Shown one piece after another: positions 25,146-35,086 of a DNA stretch of 64,000 nucleotides (position 1 is its first letter; each line of letters begins with the position of its first letter). Both the position numbers and the translations under genes were made by a program. The notes beneath the pieces were generated by a model that was not told the DNA's origin, did not search any database, and worked only from the letters and a program-made list of their open reading frames with translations. This DNA comes from Acidobacteriota bacterium (GTDB lineage Bacteria > Acidobacteriota > Terriglobia > Bryobacterales > Bryobacteraceae): the NCBI GenBank assembly GCA_016213775.1, contig JACQZR010000096.1:44662-108661 (forward strand), in the 5' to 3' direction.

Positions 25146-27335
25146 GTGAACAGCCGATTTTCAGCACTGGGACTCCTCGTCATCGCCGCGGGTGGGGCAA
25201 TTGCCCTCGCGTCGGGACCTTACAAGGACGATGCCAAGGACGACGCGTGGGTCGCGCCGCGCCGCAGTTTCTGGGCGTTTCAGCGGCCCGTGCGACCGGA
25301 GGTTCCGGCCTTGCAGGACAAGTGGGTCCGCACACCGATTGATGCGTTTCTGCTGGAGGCGATGAAGGCGAAGGGACTCACGCCCTCGCGCGCGGTGGAG
25401 AAAGAAAAGCTGATCCGGCGGGTGACGTTGGATTTGACCGGGTTGCCGCCGACGCCGGGGGAGTTGGATCTGTTCCTTCGCGACACGTCGGCGAATGCGT
25501 ACGAGAAGTTGGTGGACCGATTGATGGCGTCGCCGCATTATGGCGAGCGGTGGGGGCAGCGCTGGTTGGATGTCGCGAGGTATGCGGACACCAATGGGTA
25601 TGAGCTGGATGCGGAGCGTCCGCATGCATGGCGGTATCGCGATTACGTGATCCGGGCCTTCAACAGCGACAAGCCGTATTACGTTTTCGTGCAGGAGCAG
25701 CTTGCGGGGGATGAGCTTTTTCCGGGGAATAAAGAGGCGCTGATTGCCACGGGGTTCTATCGCGCGGGTCCGATTCACATTGTTGGTGGGAATCAGGACG
25801 AGGAAATGAACCGGCAGGAGATTCTCACGGAAATGACCGGCGCGGTGGGAGGCGTGTTCCTCGCGATGACCGTGGGATGCGCGCGCTGCCACAATCACAA
25901 GTTCGATCCTATTCCGCAATCGGATTATTACAAGCTGCAAGCGGTGCTGGCGTCCACCGAGTTGAAGGACACGGTAATGGCGAGCGATGCGGAGAAGAAG
26001 GCACATGAGGAGGCGGTGAAGGAGTACAAGGCGCGTCTCAGGCCCGTGACTGACAAGATTGCCGAGATCGAAAAGCCGCACCGCGAACGTCTGAAAGCGG
26101 AGAAGTACAAGGCGCTGGAACCGCAGTTTCGCGCGGCTTACGACATGCCGAAGGACAAGCGGAACGACGAGCAGAAGCGGTTGGCGAAAGAGGCTGAAGC
26201 GCAGTTGAAGGTCTCGTGGGATGAGGTGCTGGCGGTGCTGCCGGCGGATGAGAAGGCGCGGCGTACGGCATTGCGCAAGCAACTGCACCAGTTGGAGTAC
26301 ACCGAACCGCAGCCTGTCGAGACTGCGTACGCGGTGAAGAATATGGACAAGCCGCCGGAGACGCACATTCTGAAAGTCGGCGATCACAAGCACAAACTGG
26401 ATATTGTCGGGCCCGGGTTCCCGCGCGTGATTAACACGGTGGCGGTGAAGTCGCCGGAAGCGCCGGCCGGGCGTCGTGCTGCGCTGGCGCAATGGATGAC
26501 TGCGCCAGAGAATCCCATCGTGGCGCGGGTGATGGTGAATCGCGTCTGGCAATTCCGAATGGGGTCGGGACTGGTGAAGACGCCCAACGATTTCGGAGTT
26601 CTTGGGGCGCGGCCATCGAATCAGAAACTGCTGGACTGGCTGGCGACGGAGTTTGTGGCGCGCAATTGGAGCGTGAAGGCGATGGACCGGATGATCCTGC
26701 TGTCGAGCGCGTATCAGCAGGCCACCTCTCATGATGCGGCCAAGGCCAGGATTGATGATGAGAACAAGTACTACTGGCGGATGAACCGGCGGCGGTTGGA
26801 AGGCGAGGCGATTCGCGATGCGATGCTGTCGGTGGCCGGGGTGCTCAATACGAGGATGGGCGGACGGCCTGTGAAGACGCCGATTGAACCGGAGATCTAC
26901 GACATCATTTTCACGGAGGGCGAGCCGGACAATCTATGGCCGCTGCCGCTGGATAAGAACGAGTTCGACAGGCGCAGCGTTTACCTGCTGAACAAGCGGA
27001 CGGTGCGGCTGCCGTTTCTGGCGAATTTCGATCAGCCGGATGCAATGACATCGTGCCCTGTGCGCCCTGTGAGCACGCATGCACTGCAGGCGCTGTCGCT
27101 GATGAACAGCGATTGTGCGAATGACCAGGCGCAGCGGTTTGCGGCGCGGCTGGAACGCGAGTGCGGCAAGGGCGATGCGGATTGCCAGGTGCGGCGCGCG
27201 TACAAGCTGGGTCTGGCGCGGGCTCCACGGATGGAGGAGTCGCGCATGGCGAAAGAGTTTTTCCAAAAAGGTGGACCGCTGGCGGATTTCACGCTGGCGC
27301 TGGTGAATCGCAATGAGTTCGTCTATATCCCCTAA
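25146..27335 (+). CDS. DUF1549/DUF1553 exported protein (planctomycete-type cytochrome-like)
   Basis: This 729-residue protein starts at a GTG with a signal peptide ([18 protein letters not shown]). DUF1549 covers roughly residues 60-270 ([14 protein letters not shown] ... [16 protein letters not shown] ... [19 protein letters not shown]). It contains [12 protein letters not shown] near residue 242, a CxxCH motif. A charged coiled linker follows (residues 280-400), then DUF1553 ([16 protein letters not shown] ... TPNDFG). Such proteins are abundant in Planctomycetes and Acidobacteria and are nearly always paired with DUF1501, as here. A role in polysaccharide breakdown is suspected in the literature but unproven. 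Confidence 0.9.
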   Translation: MNSRFSALGLLVIAAGGAIALASGPYKDDAKDDAWVAPRRSFWAFQRPVRPEVPALQDKWVRTPIDAFLLEAMKAKGLTPSRAVEKEKLIRRVTLDLTGLPPTPGELDLFLRDTSANAYEKLVDRLMASPHYGERWGQRWLDVARYADTNGYELDAERPHAWRYRDYVIRAFNSDKPYYVFVQEQLAGDELFPGNKEALIATGFYRAGPIHIVGGNQDEEMNRQEILTEMTGAVGGVFLAMTVGCARCHNHKFDPIPQSDYYKLQAVLASTELKDTVMASDAEKKAHEEAVKEYKARLRPVTDKIAEIEKPHRERLKAEKYKALEPQFRAAYDMPKDKRNDEQKRLAKEAEAQLKVSWDEVLAVLPADEKARRTALRKQLHQLEYTEPQPVETAYAVKNMDKPPETHILKVGDHKHKLDIVGPGFPRVINTVAVKSPEAPAGRRAALAQWMTAPENPIVARVMVNRVWQFRMGSGLVKTPNDFGVLGARPSNQKLLDWLATEFVARNWSVKAMDRMILLSSAYQQATSHDAAKARIDDENKYYWRMNRRRLEGEAIRDAMLSVAGVLNTRMGGRPVKTPIEPEIYDIIFTEGEPDNLWPLPLDKNEFDRRSVYLLNKRTVRLPFLANFDQPDAMTSCPVRPVSTHALQALSLMNSDCANDQAQRFAARLERECGKGDADCQVRRAYKLGLARAPRMEESRMAKEFFQKGGPLADFTLALVNRNEFVYIP

Positions 27336-28746
27336 CCACATTCGTCCGGCGCGGACGCGCCGCGATGTACTGCGCGATGCCGCGCACGGGTTCGGCGCGA
27401 TTGCGCTGCAGAGCCTGCTGGCGCGTGAAGGGCTTGCCAAGCCGCGCATCAGTCCGCTGGCTGCGAAGCCGCAGCATTTCGCTGCGAAGGCGAAGTCGGT
27501 GATCTTTCTGTTCATGGTGGGCGCGCCGAGTCAGATCGACACGTTCGATCCGAAGCCGTCGTTGAAGAAGTATGAAGGGCAGCGGCTGCCGGAGAGCTTC
27601 GGGAAGATCCAGAGCCAGTTCACCGATGGGACGACGCCGATTCTGTCGTCGCCGTGGAAATTCTCGCAGCACGGGAAGAGCGGCGCGTGGGTATCGACGC
27701 TGTTTCCGCACCTTTCCAAGTGCGTCGATGACATGTGCATCGTGCGGAACTTTTACACAGAGAGCGTGGTGCACGCGCCGGCGATGTATCAGGTTCACAG
27801 CGGGCGCATCATCATGGGCTATCCGAGCATGGGCGCATGGGTGACGTACGGGCTCGGGTCAGAGAGCGACAGTCTCCCGGCGTATGTGGTGATGCCGCAA
27901 CCCGAGGGCACACCTGAGGGCGGCACGCCATGTTGGGGATCGGGGTTTCTGCCGGCGGTGTATCAGGGGACGCTGCTGCGCGGTGGGCCAACGCCGATTT
28001 TGCATTTAAAGCCTCCGAACGGGGTGACGACGGAGCGCCAGCGGCGCACTCTGGAACTGGTGCAGAAGATGAACGACCTCGATACCGAGGAGACCGACAC
28101 CGAAATGGCCGCACGCATTTCGAGCTATGAGCTGGCATTCAAGATGCAGAGCCAGGCGCCGGAGGCGGTGGACATCAACAAAGAGTCCGAGGCAACCAAG
28201 CGGCTGTACGGACTCGATGATAAGCGGACTTCGGAGTTCGGCACGCGGTTGTTGCTGGCGCGGCGCATGGTGGAGCGCGGTGTGCGGTTCGTGCAGGTTT
28301 ATTCGGGCGGCGGGCCGGTTAGTATTCAATGGGACGCGCATACCGACCTGGTGCAGAACCACGAGAAGATGTGCGGCATGACGGATAAGCCGATTGCCGG
28401 GCTGATTCAGGACCTGAAGTCGCGGGGGTTGTTGGATTCGACACTGATCATTTGGGGCAGCGAGTTTGGACGGCTGCCGATGTCGCAATCGGGGAACGGG
28501 CGCGATCACAATCCGCACGGGTTCACGATGTGGTTTGCGGGCGGCGGGGTGAAGGGGGGCCAGGTGCTGGGTGATACGGATGAGTTCGGGCTGCGGGCGA
28601 TCAACGGGCTGCACATGCGCGACTTCCATGCGACGATTCTGCATGCGCTGGGGCTGGAGCAGAATCGGCTTTGGTATTTGCACAATGGGCGGCAGGAGAA
28701 GCTGACGGATTTCGGGGGAAGTGTCATCAAGCAGGTGTTCGGGTAG
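27313..28746 (+). CDS. DUF1501 Tat-exported sulfatase-like protein
   Basis: The 477-residue protein carries a twin-arginine signal ([14 protein letters not shown]). Its alkaline-phosphatase/sulfatase-like fold is suggested by [18 protein letters not shown] near the N-terminus and by [18 protein letters not shown] and [21 protein letters not shown] near the C-terminus. It overlaps the DUF1553 gene by 23 bp, so the two are translationally linked. DUF1501 proteins occur with DUF1549/1553 partners, probably acting together in the periplasm. Substrate and activity have not been established. Confidence 0.9.
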   Translation: MSSSISPNHIRPARTRRDVLRDAAHGFGAIALQSLLAREGLAKPRISPLAAKPQHFAAKAKSVIFLFMVGAPSQIDTFDPKPSLKKYEGQRLPESFGKIQSQFTDGTTPILSSPWKFSQHGKSGAWVSTLFPHLSKCVDDMCIVRNFYTESVVHAPAMYQVHSGRIIMGYPSMGAWVTYGLGSESDSLPAYVVMPQPEGTPEGGTPCWGSGFLPAVYQGTLLRGGPTPILHLKPPNGVTTERQRRTLELVQKMNDLDTEETDTEMAARISSYELAFKMQSQAPEAVDINKESEATKRLYGLDDKRTSEFGTRLLLARRMVERGVRFVQVYSGGGPVSIQWDAHTDLVQNHEKMCGMTDKPIAGLIQDLKSRGLLDSTLIIWGSEFGRLPMSQSGNGRDHNPHGFTMWFAGGGVKGGQVLGDTDEFGLRAINGLHMRDFHATILHALGLEQNRLWYLHNGRQEKLTDFGGSVIKQVFG

Positions 28747-28827
28747 GAGATGCGGAGCATGAGTTGTAGGTGTTTTCGGAGCAACGATGAACACCGATAA
28801 GAAGACCGGTTGGCGAATGGAGGGCGG

Positions 28828-29610
28828 CTACAGGTAGTCGTAGAAGCGCTTCTTCAGGCGTTCAAACAGGAATACTCCAATGGCGAAGGCGAGTGCGGAG
28901 ACGAGCGCCATTTTCCAGAGGATGGAGAAGGCCGGGGGGCGGTGTTCGATGAGCACGTTACGGAAGGCCATAACTACGGCCGCGATTGGGTTGAACGCGT
29001 AGATGCTCTTGTACTGGTCGGGGATGATGGAGAACGGGTAGAAGATTGGTACGAGCCAGAAGAGGACAAGATTGGTGGACTCGACCACGTAGCGAATGTC
29101 GCGGATGTAGACGTCAATGGCGGCGAAGGCCAAGCCCATGCCGACTGTAAACAGAATCTCGAGACCGATGATCAAGGGCAGCCACACCCAGTGAACGTTG
29201 ATGCCTTCGCCGAAGAAGACGACCATGGTGAGCAGCAGCCCCATCTGGATGAGGAAGTGAAGGCAGTTGCCGAACACAGTGCTGACGGGGACGATTTCAC
29301 GAGGGAAGCGCGTGCGTTTGATGAGCGAGGCGTTGCCGACCAGCGAGGTGGTGGCGGAAAACCAGGCCAGCGTGAAGAAGTTGAACGGGATGAGACCGCA
29401 GAGCACGAAGATGGGGAAGTTCTTTTCCTGGCTGGGGAAGATCTTGGTGAAGACGAACCACAGCACCGTCATCATTACAAGCGGGTTGGCGAGCGACCAG
29501 CCGACACCGAGCGACATGTTGCGGTAGCGTATGCGAAAGTCCTTCAAGAGGAGAGTGCGGAGGACGAAGCTGTATTCACCAGTCCACTTCTCAGAGACAG
29601 AGCCATTCAT
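28828..29610 (-). CDS. ABC-2 type polysaccharide export permease
   Basis: The 260-residue membrane protein has about six transmembrane helices and the ABC-2/Wzm pattern: LLLKDFRIRYRNMSLGVGWSLANPLVMM near the N-terminus and YPFSIIPDQYKSIYAFNPIAAVVMAFRNVLI near the C-terminus. It would move an undecaprenyl-linked polysaccharide or teichoic-type polymer across the inner membrane. The ATPase partner (Wzt/TagH) is not in the window, which is unusual. Glycosyltransferase genes on the same strand lie beyond the intervening coiled-coil gene. Confidence 0.88.
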   Translation of the reverse strand: MNGSVSEKWTGEYSFVLRTLLLKDFRIRYRNMSLGVGWSLANPLVMMTVLWFVFTKIFPSQEKNFPIFVLCGLIPFNFFTLAWFSATTSLVGNASLIKRTRFPREIVPVSTVFGNCLHFLIQMGLLLTMVVFFGEGINVHWVWLPLIIGLEILFTVGMGLAFAAIDVYIRDIRYVVESTNLVLFWLVPIFYPFSIIPDQYKSIYAFNPIAAVVMAFRNVLIEHRPPAFSILWKMALVSALAFAIGVFLFERLKKRFYDYL

Positions 29611-29765
29611 AGAGATCGGAGCGGCATGTTGATGCTCATCAGTCTATTCTCCCACTGGCTCAACCGAGGAGACAACAGTTGGCCGGATGCCAATTGAACC
29701 CAAGCACGGTATGTTAGGAGAGGAGCCGCAATCGTGAGACGCGTGGTGGGGCAAGGAGCACGGGC

Positions 29766-30251
29766 ATGACTATTGACGAGCGCATCGAAGCACTTACGTA
29801 CGCGATCAGTACGCTGGTGGATGACGCGAAGTTGCGTGACATCGCGATCGCGAGGCAGGCTGAGCTCATCGATAAGCAGATCGCGAACCAGGATGAGCGA
29901 ATGGCGAGGCAGGGTGAGCTCATCGATAAGCAGATCGCGAACCAGGATGAGCGAATGGCGAGGCAGGGTGAGCTCATCGAGAAGCAGATCGCGAACCAGG
30001 ATGAGCGAATGGCGAGGCAGGATGAGCGAATGGCGAGGCAGGATGAGCGAATGGCGAGGCAGGGTGAGCACATCGCCATGTTGCTGGAAGATTCGAAGAC
30101 GAGAAGCGCCGACATCGAAGCCCTGATCGAGCAATCCCGCGCCGGCAAGGAAGAACGCGACCAGGATGCGGCCAACATACGGGCACTTGTTCGTATCGCG
30201 GAAATCCACGAGCGCCGTCTTAGCGCATTGGAAGGCGAGGAGCCCGAATAG
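29766..30251 (+). CDS. Coiled-coil protein with tandem 18-residue repeats
   Basis: The ATG at 29766 has AAGGAG seven bases upstream. The 161 residues are almost wholly charged helix. Three near-identical 18-residue units (ELIDKQIANQDERMARQ core) start at residue 32. Two extra DERMARQ heptads and a heptad-bearing tail (ALVRIAEIHERRLSALEGE) follow. It has no signal peptide or transmembrane segment. A trimeric or dimeric coiled coil is likely. It runs antiparallel inside the polysaccharide locus and ends 3 bp from the GT4 gene end. The function is unknown. The overlapping minus-strand frame has low-complexity repeats and is a shadow. Confidence 0.75.
   Translation: MTIDERIEALTYAISTLVDDAKLRDIAIARQAELIDKQIANQDERMARQGELIDKQIANQDERMARQGELIEKQIANQDERMARQDERMARQDERMARQGEHIAMLLEDSKTRSADIEALIEQSRAGKEERDQDAANIRALVRIAEIHERRLSALEGEEPE
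29859..30062 (+). repeat. Tandem 54-bp (x3) and 21-bp (x2) repeats inside the coiled-coil gene
   Basis: Three 54-bp units (29859-30020) differ by only a few bases. They are followed by two copies of the 21-bp sub-unit gatgagcgaatggcgaggca(g) that also ends each 54-bp unit. Near-identity at DNA level, including synonymous positions, indicates recent expansion by slippage or recombination. Unit lengths are multiples of three, so copy-number changes would keep the frame. Confidence 0.9.
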
Positions 30252-30254
30252 CGG

Positions 30255-31364
30255 CTAACGGCCGGCGACCTTTTGGAAGAATGTGATGCTGCGCTCCGCG
30301 GTGCGGGACCATCGATAGCGTTGCGCGCGGTCCTTGGCTTCGATGGCGAGGGATTCACGCATGGTGGGGGAGGTTAGCAGGCGTTTGAGGCCGGCGGTGA
30401 TTTCGCTGACACTGAGCGGATCGACAAGTTCGGCGGCGTCGCCGGTGATCTCCGGGAGAGCGGAGATGTTGGAGGTGAGCACTGGCACTCCGGCGGCCAT
30501 GGCTTGCGCGACGGGAAAGCCGAATCCTTCGTAGAGGGACGGGTAGGCGAAGACGAGCGCGCCGGCCGTGAGTGGAGCGAGTGCGGCTTCTTCGACATAG
30601 CCGAGGCGGCGGAGTCCGGGGAGACCGGCTTCGAGGCGTTTACCAGTTTCGGGCGCCCAGCCGAGCGGGCCTGCAATCACGAGCTCATGCTCTTCCAGTA
30701 CATCGGCGGGAAGCTGCAGCCATGCAGCGAGAAGACGGTCGATGTTCTTGCGGGGTTCGATTGTCCCGATGTAGAGGACGTACGGTTTGTCGAGGCCGTA
30801 GAAATCCTTGACCGCGAGAACATCGTCGACGGGGACGTGGAAGAACTCTTCGTTGACCCCGGAGTGGATGGCGACGATGCGCTCTTCCGCAATGCCGAGT
30901 TCTTCGATCGCGTCCTGACGGGTGGCTTCAGAAACGGCAATGATCCCATCGGCTTTCTGGAGGACGCGCTCGGCGAAGTTCCGGTCGGCGCGCACGTTGG
31001 CGGGCGTGTGCAGCTCCGGCATCTTCCAGCAGGTGAGATCGTGAATCGTGGCGGTGAGGCGGGCACGGCGCGGGGCATGGCGCACCTGATTGGAGCAATG
31101 AAAAATGTCGGCGCCTCCAATGCAGGCATCAAGCACCACGGGGCCGAGGTAGTTCACCGCGTAGAGGGCGGCCAGGCGCGGATACGTGGACCACAGGGGC
31201 AGCATCGAACGGTCGTGGTGGAGATCGCCGGTGGTAGTAATGAACGGGAACGCGCGAATTTCGGCATCGCCGGTTTGACGCAGGGCCTTGAGCCAGTGGT
31301 GCGTGTAGCTCTTGATTCCAGCGCTGCGCAGCAGCAGCGAAGTGGCATCGATGGTGATCCGCAT
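30255..31364 (-). CDS. GT4-family glycosyltransferase with Glu-to-Gln in the EX7E motif
   Basis: This 369-residue GT-B enzyme starts MRITIDATSLL. It has the acceptor-domain features HDLTCWKMPEL and VSEATRQD, and the donor-domain signature YIGTIEPRKNIDRLL. The nucleotide-sugar motif reads E281-GFGFPVA-Q289 (numbered from the GTG), so the second Glu of EX7E is Gln. The start is either the ATG at 31364, two bases after the upstream stop, or the GTG at 31370, which overlaps it. It probably adds a hexose to a surface glycan together with the neighbouring ArnT-like enzyme. Confidence 0.88.
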   Translation of the reverse strand: MRITIDATSLLLRSAGIKSYTHHWLKALRQTGDAEIRAFPFITTTGDLHHDRSMLPLWSTYPRLAALYAVNYLGPVVLDACIGGADIFHCSNQVRHAPRRARLTATIHDLTCWKMPELHTPANVRADRNFAERVLQKADGIIAVSEATRQDAIEELGIAEERIVAIHSGVNEEFFHVPVDDVLAVKDFYGLDKPYVLYIGTIEPRKNIDRLLAAWLQLPADVLEEHELVIAGPLGWAPETGKRLEAGLPGLRRLGYVEEAALAPLTAGALVFAYPSLYEGFGFPVAQAMAAGVPVLTSNISALPEITGDAAELVDPLSVSEITAGLKRLLTSPTMRESLAIEAKDRAQRYRWSRTAERSITFFQKVAGR

Positions 31365-31366
31365 AC

Positions 31367-33136
31367 TCACTCGTTTACCGGCAGGTTGGAGTAGAGGAAC
31401 TTGCCCCCGCTTGCTTTGACGACGTGCAACAGGTCACGGCCAACAAGGTTCTCGATGCGGGCGACTGCGGGCCCCTCGACGAGCAGATAGCGGCGCCGCG
31501 GATCTTTCCATAGACGCGAGAATGCCGGCTGGTCGATGAAGACGTTGGGAGCGTCAGGCGCGTAGGAGCCGTACTCGAGGTTGTTCACGCGGCCTTCAAG
31601 CAGCAGCGCCCTGCAGTTGGCGTAGAAGAAGACGCTGGAGAAGGCGTAGTACTGGTTGTCGACGATCAACTCACCGGGAGGTGCCTTGACGTAGGCTTCG
31701 GCGAGCTCGCGCGAACCAAGGTAAGGGTCGAAGCGGATGAGTGCGATGCGGGCGGCGTGGAAGAAGAGGACCATCATGACGGCGATGGCGAGGTAGGCAC
31801 GATCGTTGCGGCGGAACAGCCACGTGCCAAGAGAACCGATGACGAATGCGATGCCGGCAATGACAAGGGGCAGGCGGAGGTAGGCGAACGACTTCAACGT
31901 GAGATCGCCCATGTGACCGAGGGAAAGGGTGTAGGCATCGGGGTTCTGCGTTAGGGCCTGTGAGATGTCACCCGGGGCGGGAAGGGCTGCCACTTGCGAG
32001 AGAATGCCGCCGATGGCGAATGCGGCGGCGGCGGCGATACCGGCTACCAGCAGGCGGCCCCGGATGATCCAAAGTTGGCCGGCGGCGGCGAGCGCGGAAC
32101 CGAGCAGCAGCGCGAGCGCGGGATAGCAGGGCATCGAATAATATTCCTGCGTAGTGGAGAGCGTGAAGAAGCAGAGCAGGAAGCCGGCCCAACACAGGGC
32201 GAGGAGGCGTGTGCGGCCCGCGCGGTCATTTGGCTGGAAGCGGAGGCCTGCCGCGGCAGGAGCAAAGGCGCTCCACGGGAACAGCCACAGCAGATGGAAC
32301 AGCCAGAAGTAGATTCGCGGAACCGTGTTGTAATCGCGCGGGTGCCGCATGTTGAGGAAACGGAAAACGTGCTCGTTGAAGAAATAGAACCAGAAGAAGC
32401 CGTGGTATTGTCCTGGCTCGCTCTTCATGGTGAAATCCCAGATCGGCGGATTGCGCAGTGCGGCGATGATGTGCCATGGCGCGGCAATCAGGAGCATGAG
32501 CGCGATGCCGGAAATGGGCCGGAGTTTACGCCATGTTTCGCGAACGAAGAGCTGGTGTGTGATGGCGAGATAGAGGAGCGCCGTGGCGACCGGGAAGAGA
32601 GCAGCAATGAGTCCTTTGAGCAGCAGGCCCACGCCGATGGCGGCGAAGCAGGTCATTGGCCAGAGCCAGCCGTCCTCTTCCAGGGCGCGAAGAAACGACC
32701 ACATCGCAATCGTGATTGTGAGGGTCAGGATGGCATCGGGAATCTGAATCCGTGTGAAGAGCCAGAGCCCGAGGCAACTGGCGATGACGAGGCCCGAGAG
32801 CGAGCCCGCGCGTTCGCCGAAGGCCCACGTTCCGAAACGCATGGTGACCCAGACCAGGAGCACAGTGAAGATCGCGAGAGGAATGCGTGCGGCCCAATCG
32901 GTAACGCCGAAGAGGTGCATGCTGACGGCCATCATCCAATAGATGAGCGGCGACTTTTCGAGGTAAGTGACGCCGTTGAGTCGGGCGGTGACCCAATCGC
33001 CGGATTCCAGCATATTGCGGGCGATTTGGGCCTGCACGGCATCGACGTCGTCCATCAGCCCGGGTGGGCTGACGATGCAGCCTAGGTAAACGGCTGCGGC
33101 CACCAGCATTACGATCAATTGCGCGTGCCGGCCCAT
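31367..33136 (-). CDS. ArnT/PMT-like membrane glycosyltransferase (GT39/GT83 type)
   Basis: The 589-residue polytopic membrane protein has about 10-12 helices. Its first periplasmic loop, LMDDVDAVQAQIARNMLESGDWV, contains the conserved acidic pair, followed by LEKSPLIYW, both typical of ArnT-like transferases using polyprenyl-phosphate sugars. A soluble C-terminal domain follows from about residue 450. It overlaps asnB by 22 bp and ends at the GT4 start, so the three are one operon. The acceptor (lipid A, protein or glycan) is not evident. Confidence 0.88.
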   Translation of the reverse strand: MGRHAQLIVMLVAAAVYLGCIVSPPGLMDDVDAVQAQIARNMLESGDWVTARLNGVTYLEKSPLIYWMMAVSMHLFGVTDWAARIPLAIFTVLLVWVTMRFGTWAFGERAGSLSGLVIASCLGLWLFTRIQIPDAILTLTITIAMWSFLRALEEDGWLWPMTCFAAIGVGLLLKGLIAALFPVATALLYLAITHQLFVRETWRKLRPISGIALMLLIAAPWHIIAALRNPPIWDFTMKSEPGQYHGFFWFYFFNEHVFRFLNMRHPRDYNTVPRIYFWLFHLLWLFPWSAFAPAAAGLRFQPNDRAGRTRLLALCWAGFLLCFFTLSTTQEYYSMPCYPALALLLGSALAAAGQLWIIRGRLLVAGIAAAAAFAIGGILSQVAALPAPGDISQALTQNPDAYTLSLGHMGDLTLKSFAYLRLPLVIAGIAFVIGSLGTWLFRRNDRAYLAIAVMMVLFFHAARIALIRFDPYLGSRELAEAYVKAPPGELIVDNQYYAFSSVFFYANCRALLLEGRVNNLEYGSYAPDAPNVFIDQPAFSRLWKDPRRRYLLVEGPAVARIENLVGRDLLHVVKASGGKFLYSNLPVNE

Positions 33137-35016
33137 GCGAGCGATTCCTTTGTGTCGTTAGCTGTCACTATGTTCCAACGTTTCATCCACAGGAACAATG
33201 TCAGGAGGCCCCAGAGGTGGTAGCCGTAGTTGGCGCGGCGATCGAAGTGATCGCGCAGCAGGGCGCGCATTTGGGCGGGGTCGAAGATGCCTGTTTCGGC
33301 GACCGCCTTGTCAGAGAGAGTGTCGAGCAGGAGTTCTTTCAGCGGGCCGCGGAACCAGTGATGCGCGGGGATGTCGAACCCTTCTTTCCGGCGCTGCCAA
33401 ATCGCGGGAGGGAGTTTGTCGCGCATCAGTTCGCGCAGCACGAACTTGAGGTTTGATCCGTTCACCTTGAGGCGGTCCGGCAGGCGGGCGGCGAATTCCA
33501 CGATGCGGTGATCGAGGAACGGCGGACGCACTTCGAGCGAATGGGCCATGCTCATACGGTCGCACTTGTTGAGGATGTCCTCGGGGAGATAGCAGAGTTG
33601 ATCCAGCCAGAGGTAGCGATTGAGGGCTCCGGCGGCGGGTGCATCCGGCGGCAGCAGCGAGTCCCAATCGCACCGGGGCACGCGGGCCAAGGCGTGTTTG
33701 TGGGCGTCGTCGAAGGTGCCGTTCCAGAACAAGTGGGCACGGACGGATGGAAGTAATGATCCGGCGAGAAAGCGCTTGGCTTTGTACTCGAGGCTTATCT
33801 TGTCGTCGGAAGCGGGCCACAGGCGCAGCAATCCGAGACCGAGGCGGCGCAGGGATGCGGGCACGAGGCAGATGCGCGCGGCGTAGCGATCGGCGAGGTA
33901 AGTGTAGTAACCGCCAAACAACTCGTCGGCACCTTCGCCACTGAGAGCAACGGTGACCTTGCGGCGTGTCATTTTGGAGAGGAACCAAACAGGGAGCGCG
34001 CCGGCATCGGCACTGGGCTCATCGGAATACCAGGCCATCTGCTGGATAGCATCGATGAGGCCTTCCTCGGGGTTGAGGTCGAACTCATTGTGATCGGTGG
34101 AGTACTTCTGTGCGATCTGCCGGAAGTAAGGGCTCTCGTCAAATGAACGGCCGCGAAAGGACACCGAGAATGTTTTGAGGTGCGGAACATCCTGAGCAGC
34201 GTAGTGGAGGATGGTGGACGAGTCGAGGCCGCCGCTGCTCCAGACGCCAAGCGGCACATCTGAGATGAGATGCTCGCGCACGGAATCGCGCAGGAGACCA
34301 TCGAGTTCGGCTTTTGCGTCCCCGAGTGTGAGGCGTTCGTCGGGTTGGAATCGCAGTTTCCAATAAGGCTGGATGCTCACGCGGCCGTCCACCAATTCGA
34401 GCCAGTTGCCAGGGGCGAGTTTGACAATGCCATCCACGAGCGTGTGTGGCTGTGGGATGTAATTGAGCGAGAGGTAGTAGCTGAGGCCCTGCGTGTCGAT
34501 GTAGCGCGGCACTTCACCGTGACCGAGGATGGTCTTTAATTCCGATCCGAAGAGGAGATCGCGTCCGCGGTGCATGTAGTAGAGCGGCTTGATGCCCATG
34601 CGATCGCGCGCCAGCACGAGACGGCGGCGGGAATTGGTCCAGAGCGCGACCGCGAACATGCCGCGCAATCGCGAGAAACATTCCGTGTCCCACTGCAGGA
34701 ACGCGCGCAGAACCACTTCTGTATCGCAGCGCGTGACAAACCGGTGGCCGAGGGATTCGAGTTCCTGACGCACCAAAGCGTGGTTGTAAATCTCGCCATT
34801 GAAGACGATGACCGAGTCGCCATCATCGCTTCTGATGGGCTGCTCACCGCCTGCGACATCAATGATGCTGAGGCGCACGGCGGCGAGCGAAACCGCGGCG
34901 GAACGGTAGACTCCCTGCTGGTCGGGACCACGATGGACAATAGACTGAGCAAGCTTCTCGATACGGTCGTGTGGCGGGTGGAAGTCGAGGGAAGTGAATC
35001 CAGCAATGCCGCACAA
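33115..35016 (-). CDS. asnB: Glutamine-hydrolysing asparagine synthase (TTG start)
   Basis: Class II glutamine amidotransferases need a Cys exposed after removal of Met. The only placement that gives Met-Cys-Gly-Ile-Ala-Gly is the TTG at 35016, so this was chosen over the ATG at 35067. The 633 residues contain the glutaminase domain (HRGPDQQG, FNGEIYN) and the ATP-pyrophosphatase domain with PP-loop SSGGLDSS near residue 258 and SGEGADELFGGY near residue 360. In this setting AsnB homologues often modify exopolysaccharide sugars or peptides, and do not supply asparagine; that is inference. It is first in the operon with the two glycosyltransferases. Confidence 0.92.
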   Translation of the reverse strand: MCGIAGFTSLDFHPPHDRIEKLAQSIVHRGPDQQGVYRSAAVSLAAVRLSIIDVAGGEQPIRSDDGDSVIVFNGEIYNHALVRQELESLGHRFVTRCDTEVVLRAFLQWDTECFSRLRGMFAVALWTNSRRRLVLARDRMGIKPLYYMHRGRDLLFGSELKTILGHGEVPRYIDTQGLSYYLSLNYIPQPHTLVDGIVKLAPGNWLELVDGRVSIQPYWKLRFQPDERLTLGDAKAELDGLLRDSVREHLISDVPLGVWSSGGLDSSTILHYAAQDVPHLKTFSVSFRGRSFDESPYFRQIAQKYSTDHNEFDLNPEEGLIDAIQQMAWYSDEPSADAGALPVWFLSKMTRRKVTVALSGEGADELFGGYYTYLADRYAARICLVPASLRRLGLGLLRLWPASDDKISLEYKAKRFLAGSLLPSVRAHLFWNGTFDDAHKHALARVPRCDWDSLLPPDAPAAGALNRYLWLDQLCYLPEDILNKCDRMSMAHSLEVRPPFLDHRIVEFAARLPDRLKVNGSNLKFVLRELMRDKLPPAIWQRRKEGFDIPAHHWFRGPLKELLLDTLSDKAVAETGIFDPAQMRALLRDHFDRRANYGYHLWGLLTLFLWMKRWNIVTANDTKESLAWAGTRN

Positions 35017-35086
35017 GGTGGTTGTTTCCGCCTGGAAGAAAAGGGGGTCTATTGGTGAGGATAACACGATGCGATAGACTGGCTAC

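Noticed and set aside
25161..26732. 523-codon minus-strand frame opposite the DUF1549 gene
   Set aside because: Arg/His/Leu-rich shadow, while the plus strand carries clear DUF1549/DUF1553 motifs.
29859..30062. CRISPR-like array
   Set aside because: Units are contiguous and in frame with no unique spacers, and they lie within a coding gene.
29607..30209. Minus-strand frame with LPRHSLIL repeats
   Set aside because: It is the antisense of the coiled-coil repeat gene, which has a good ribosome-binding site and a heptad pattern.
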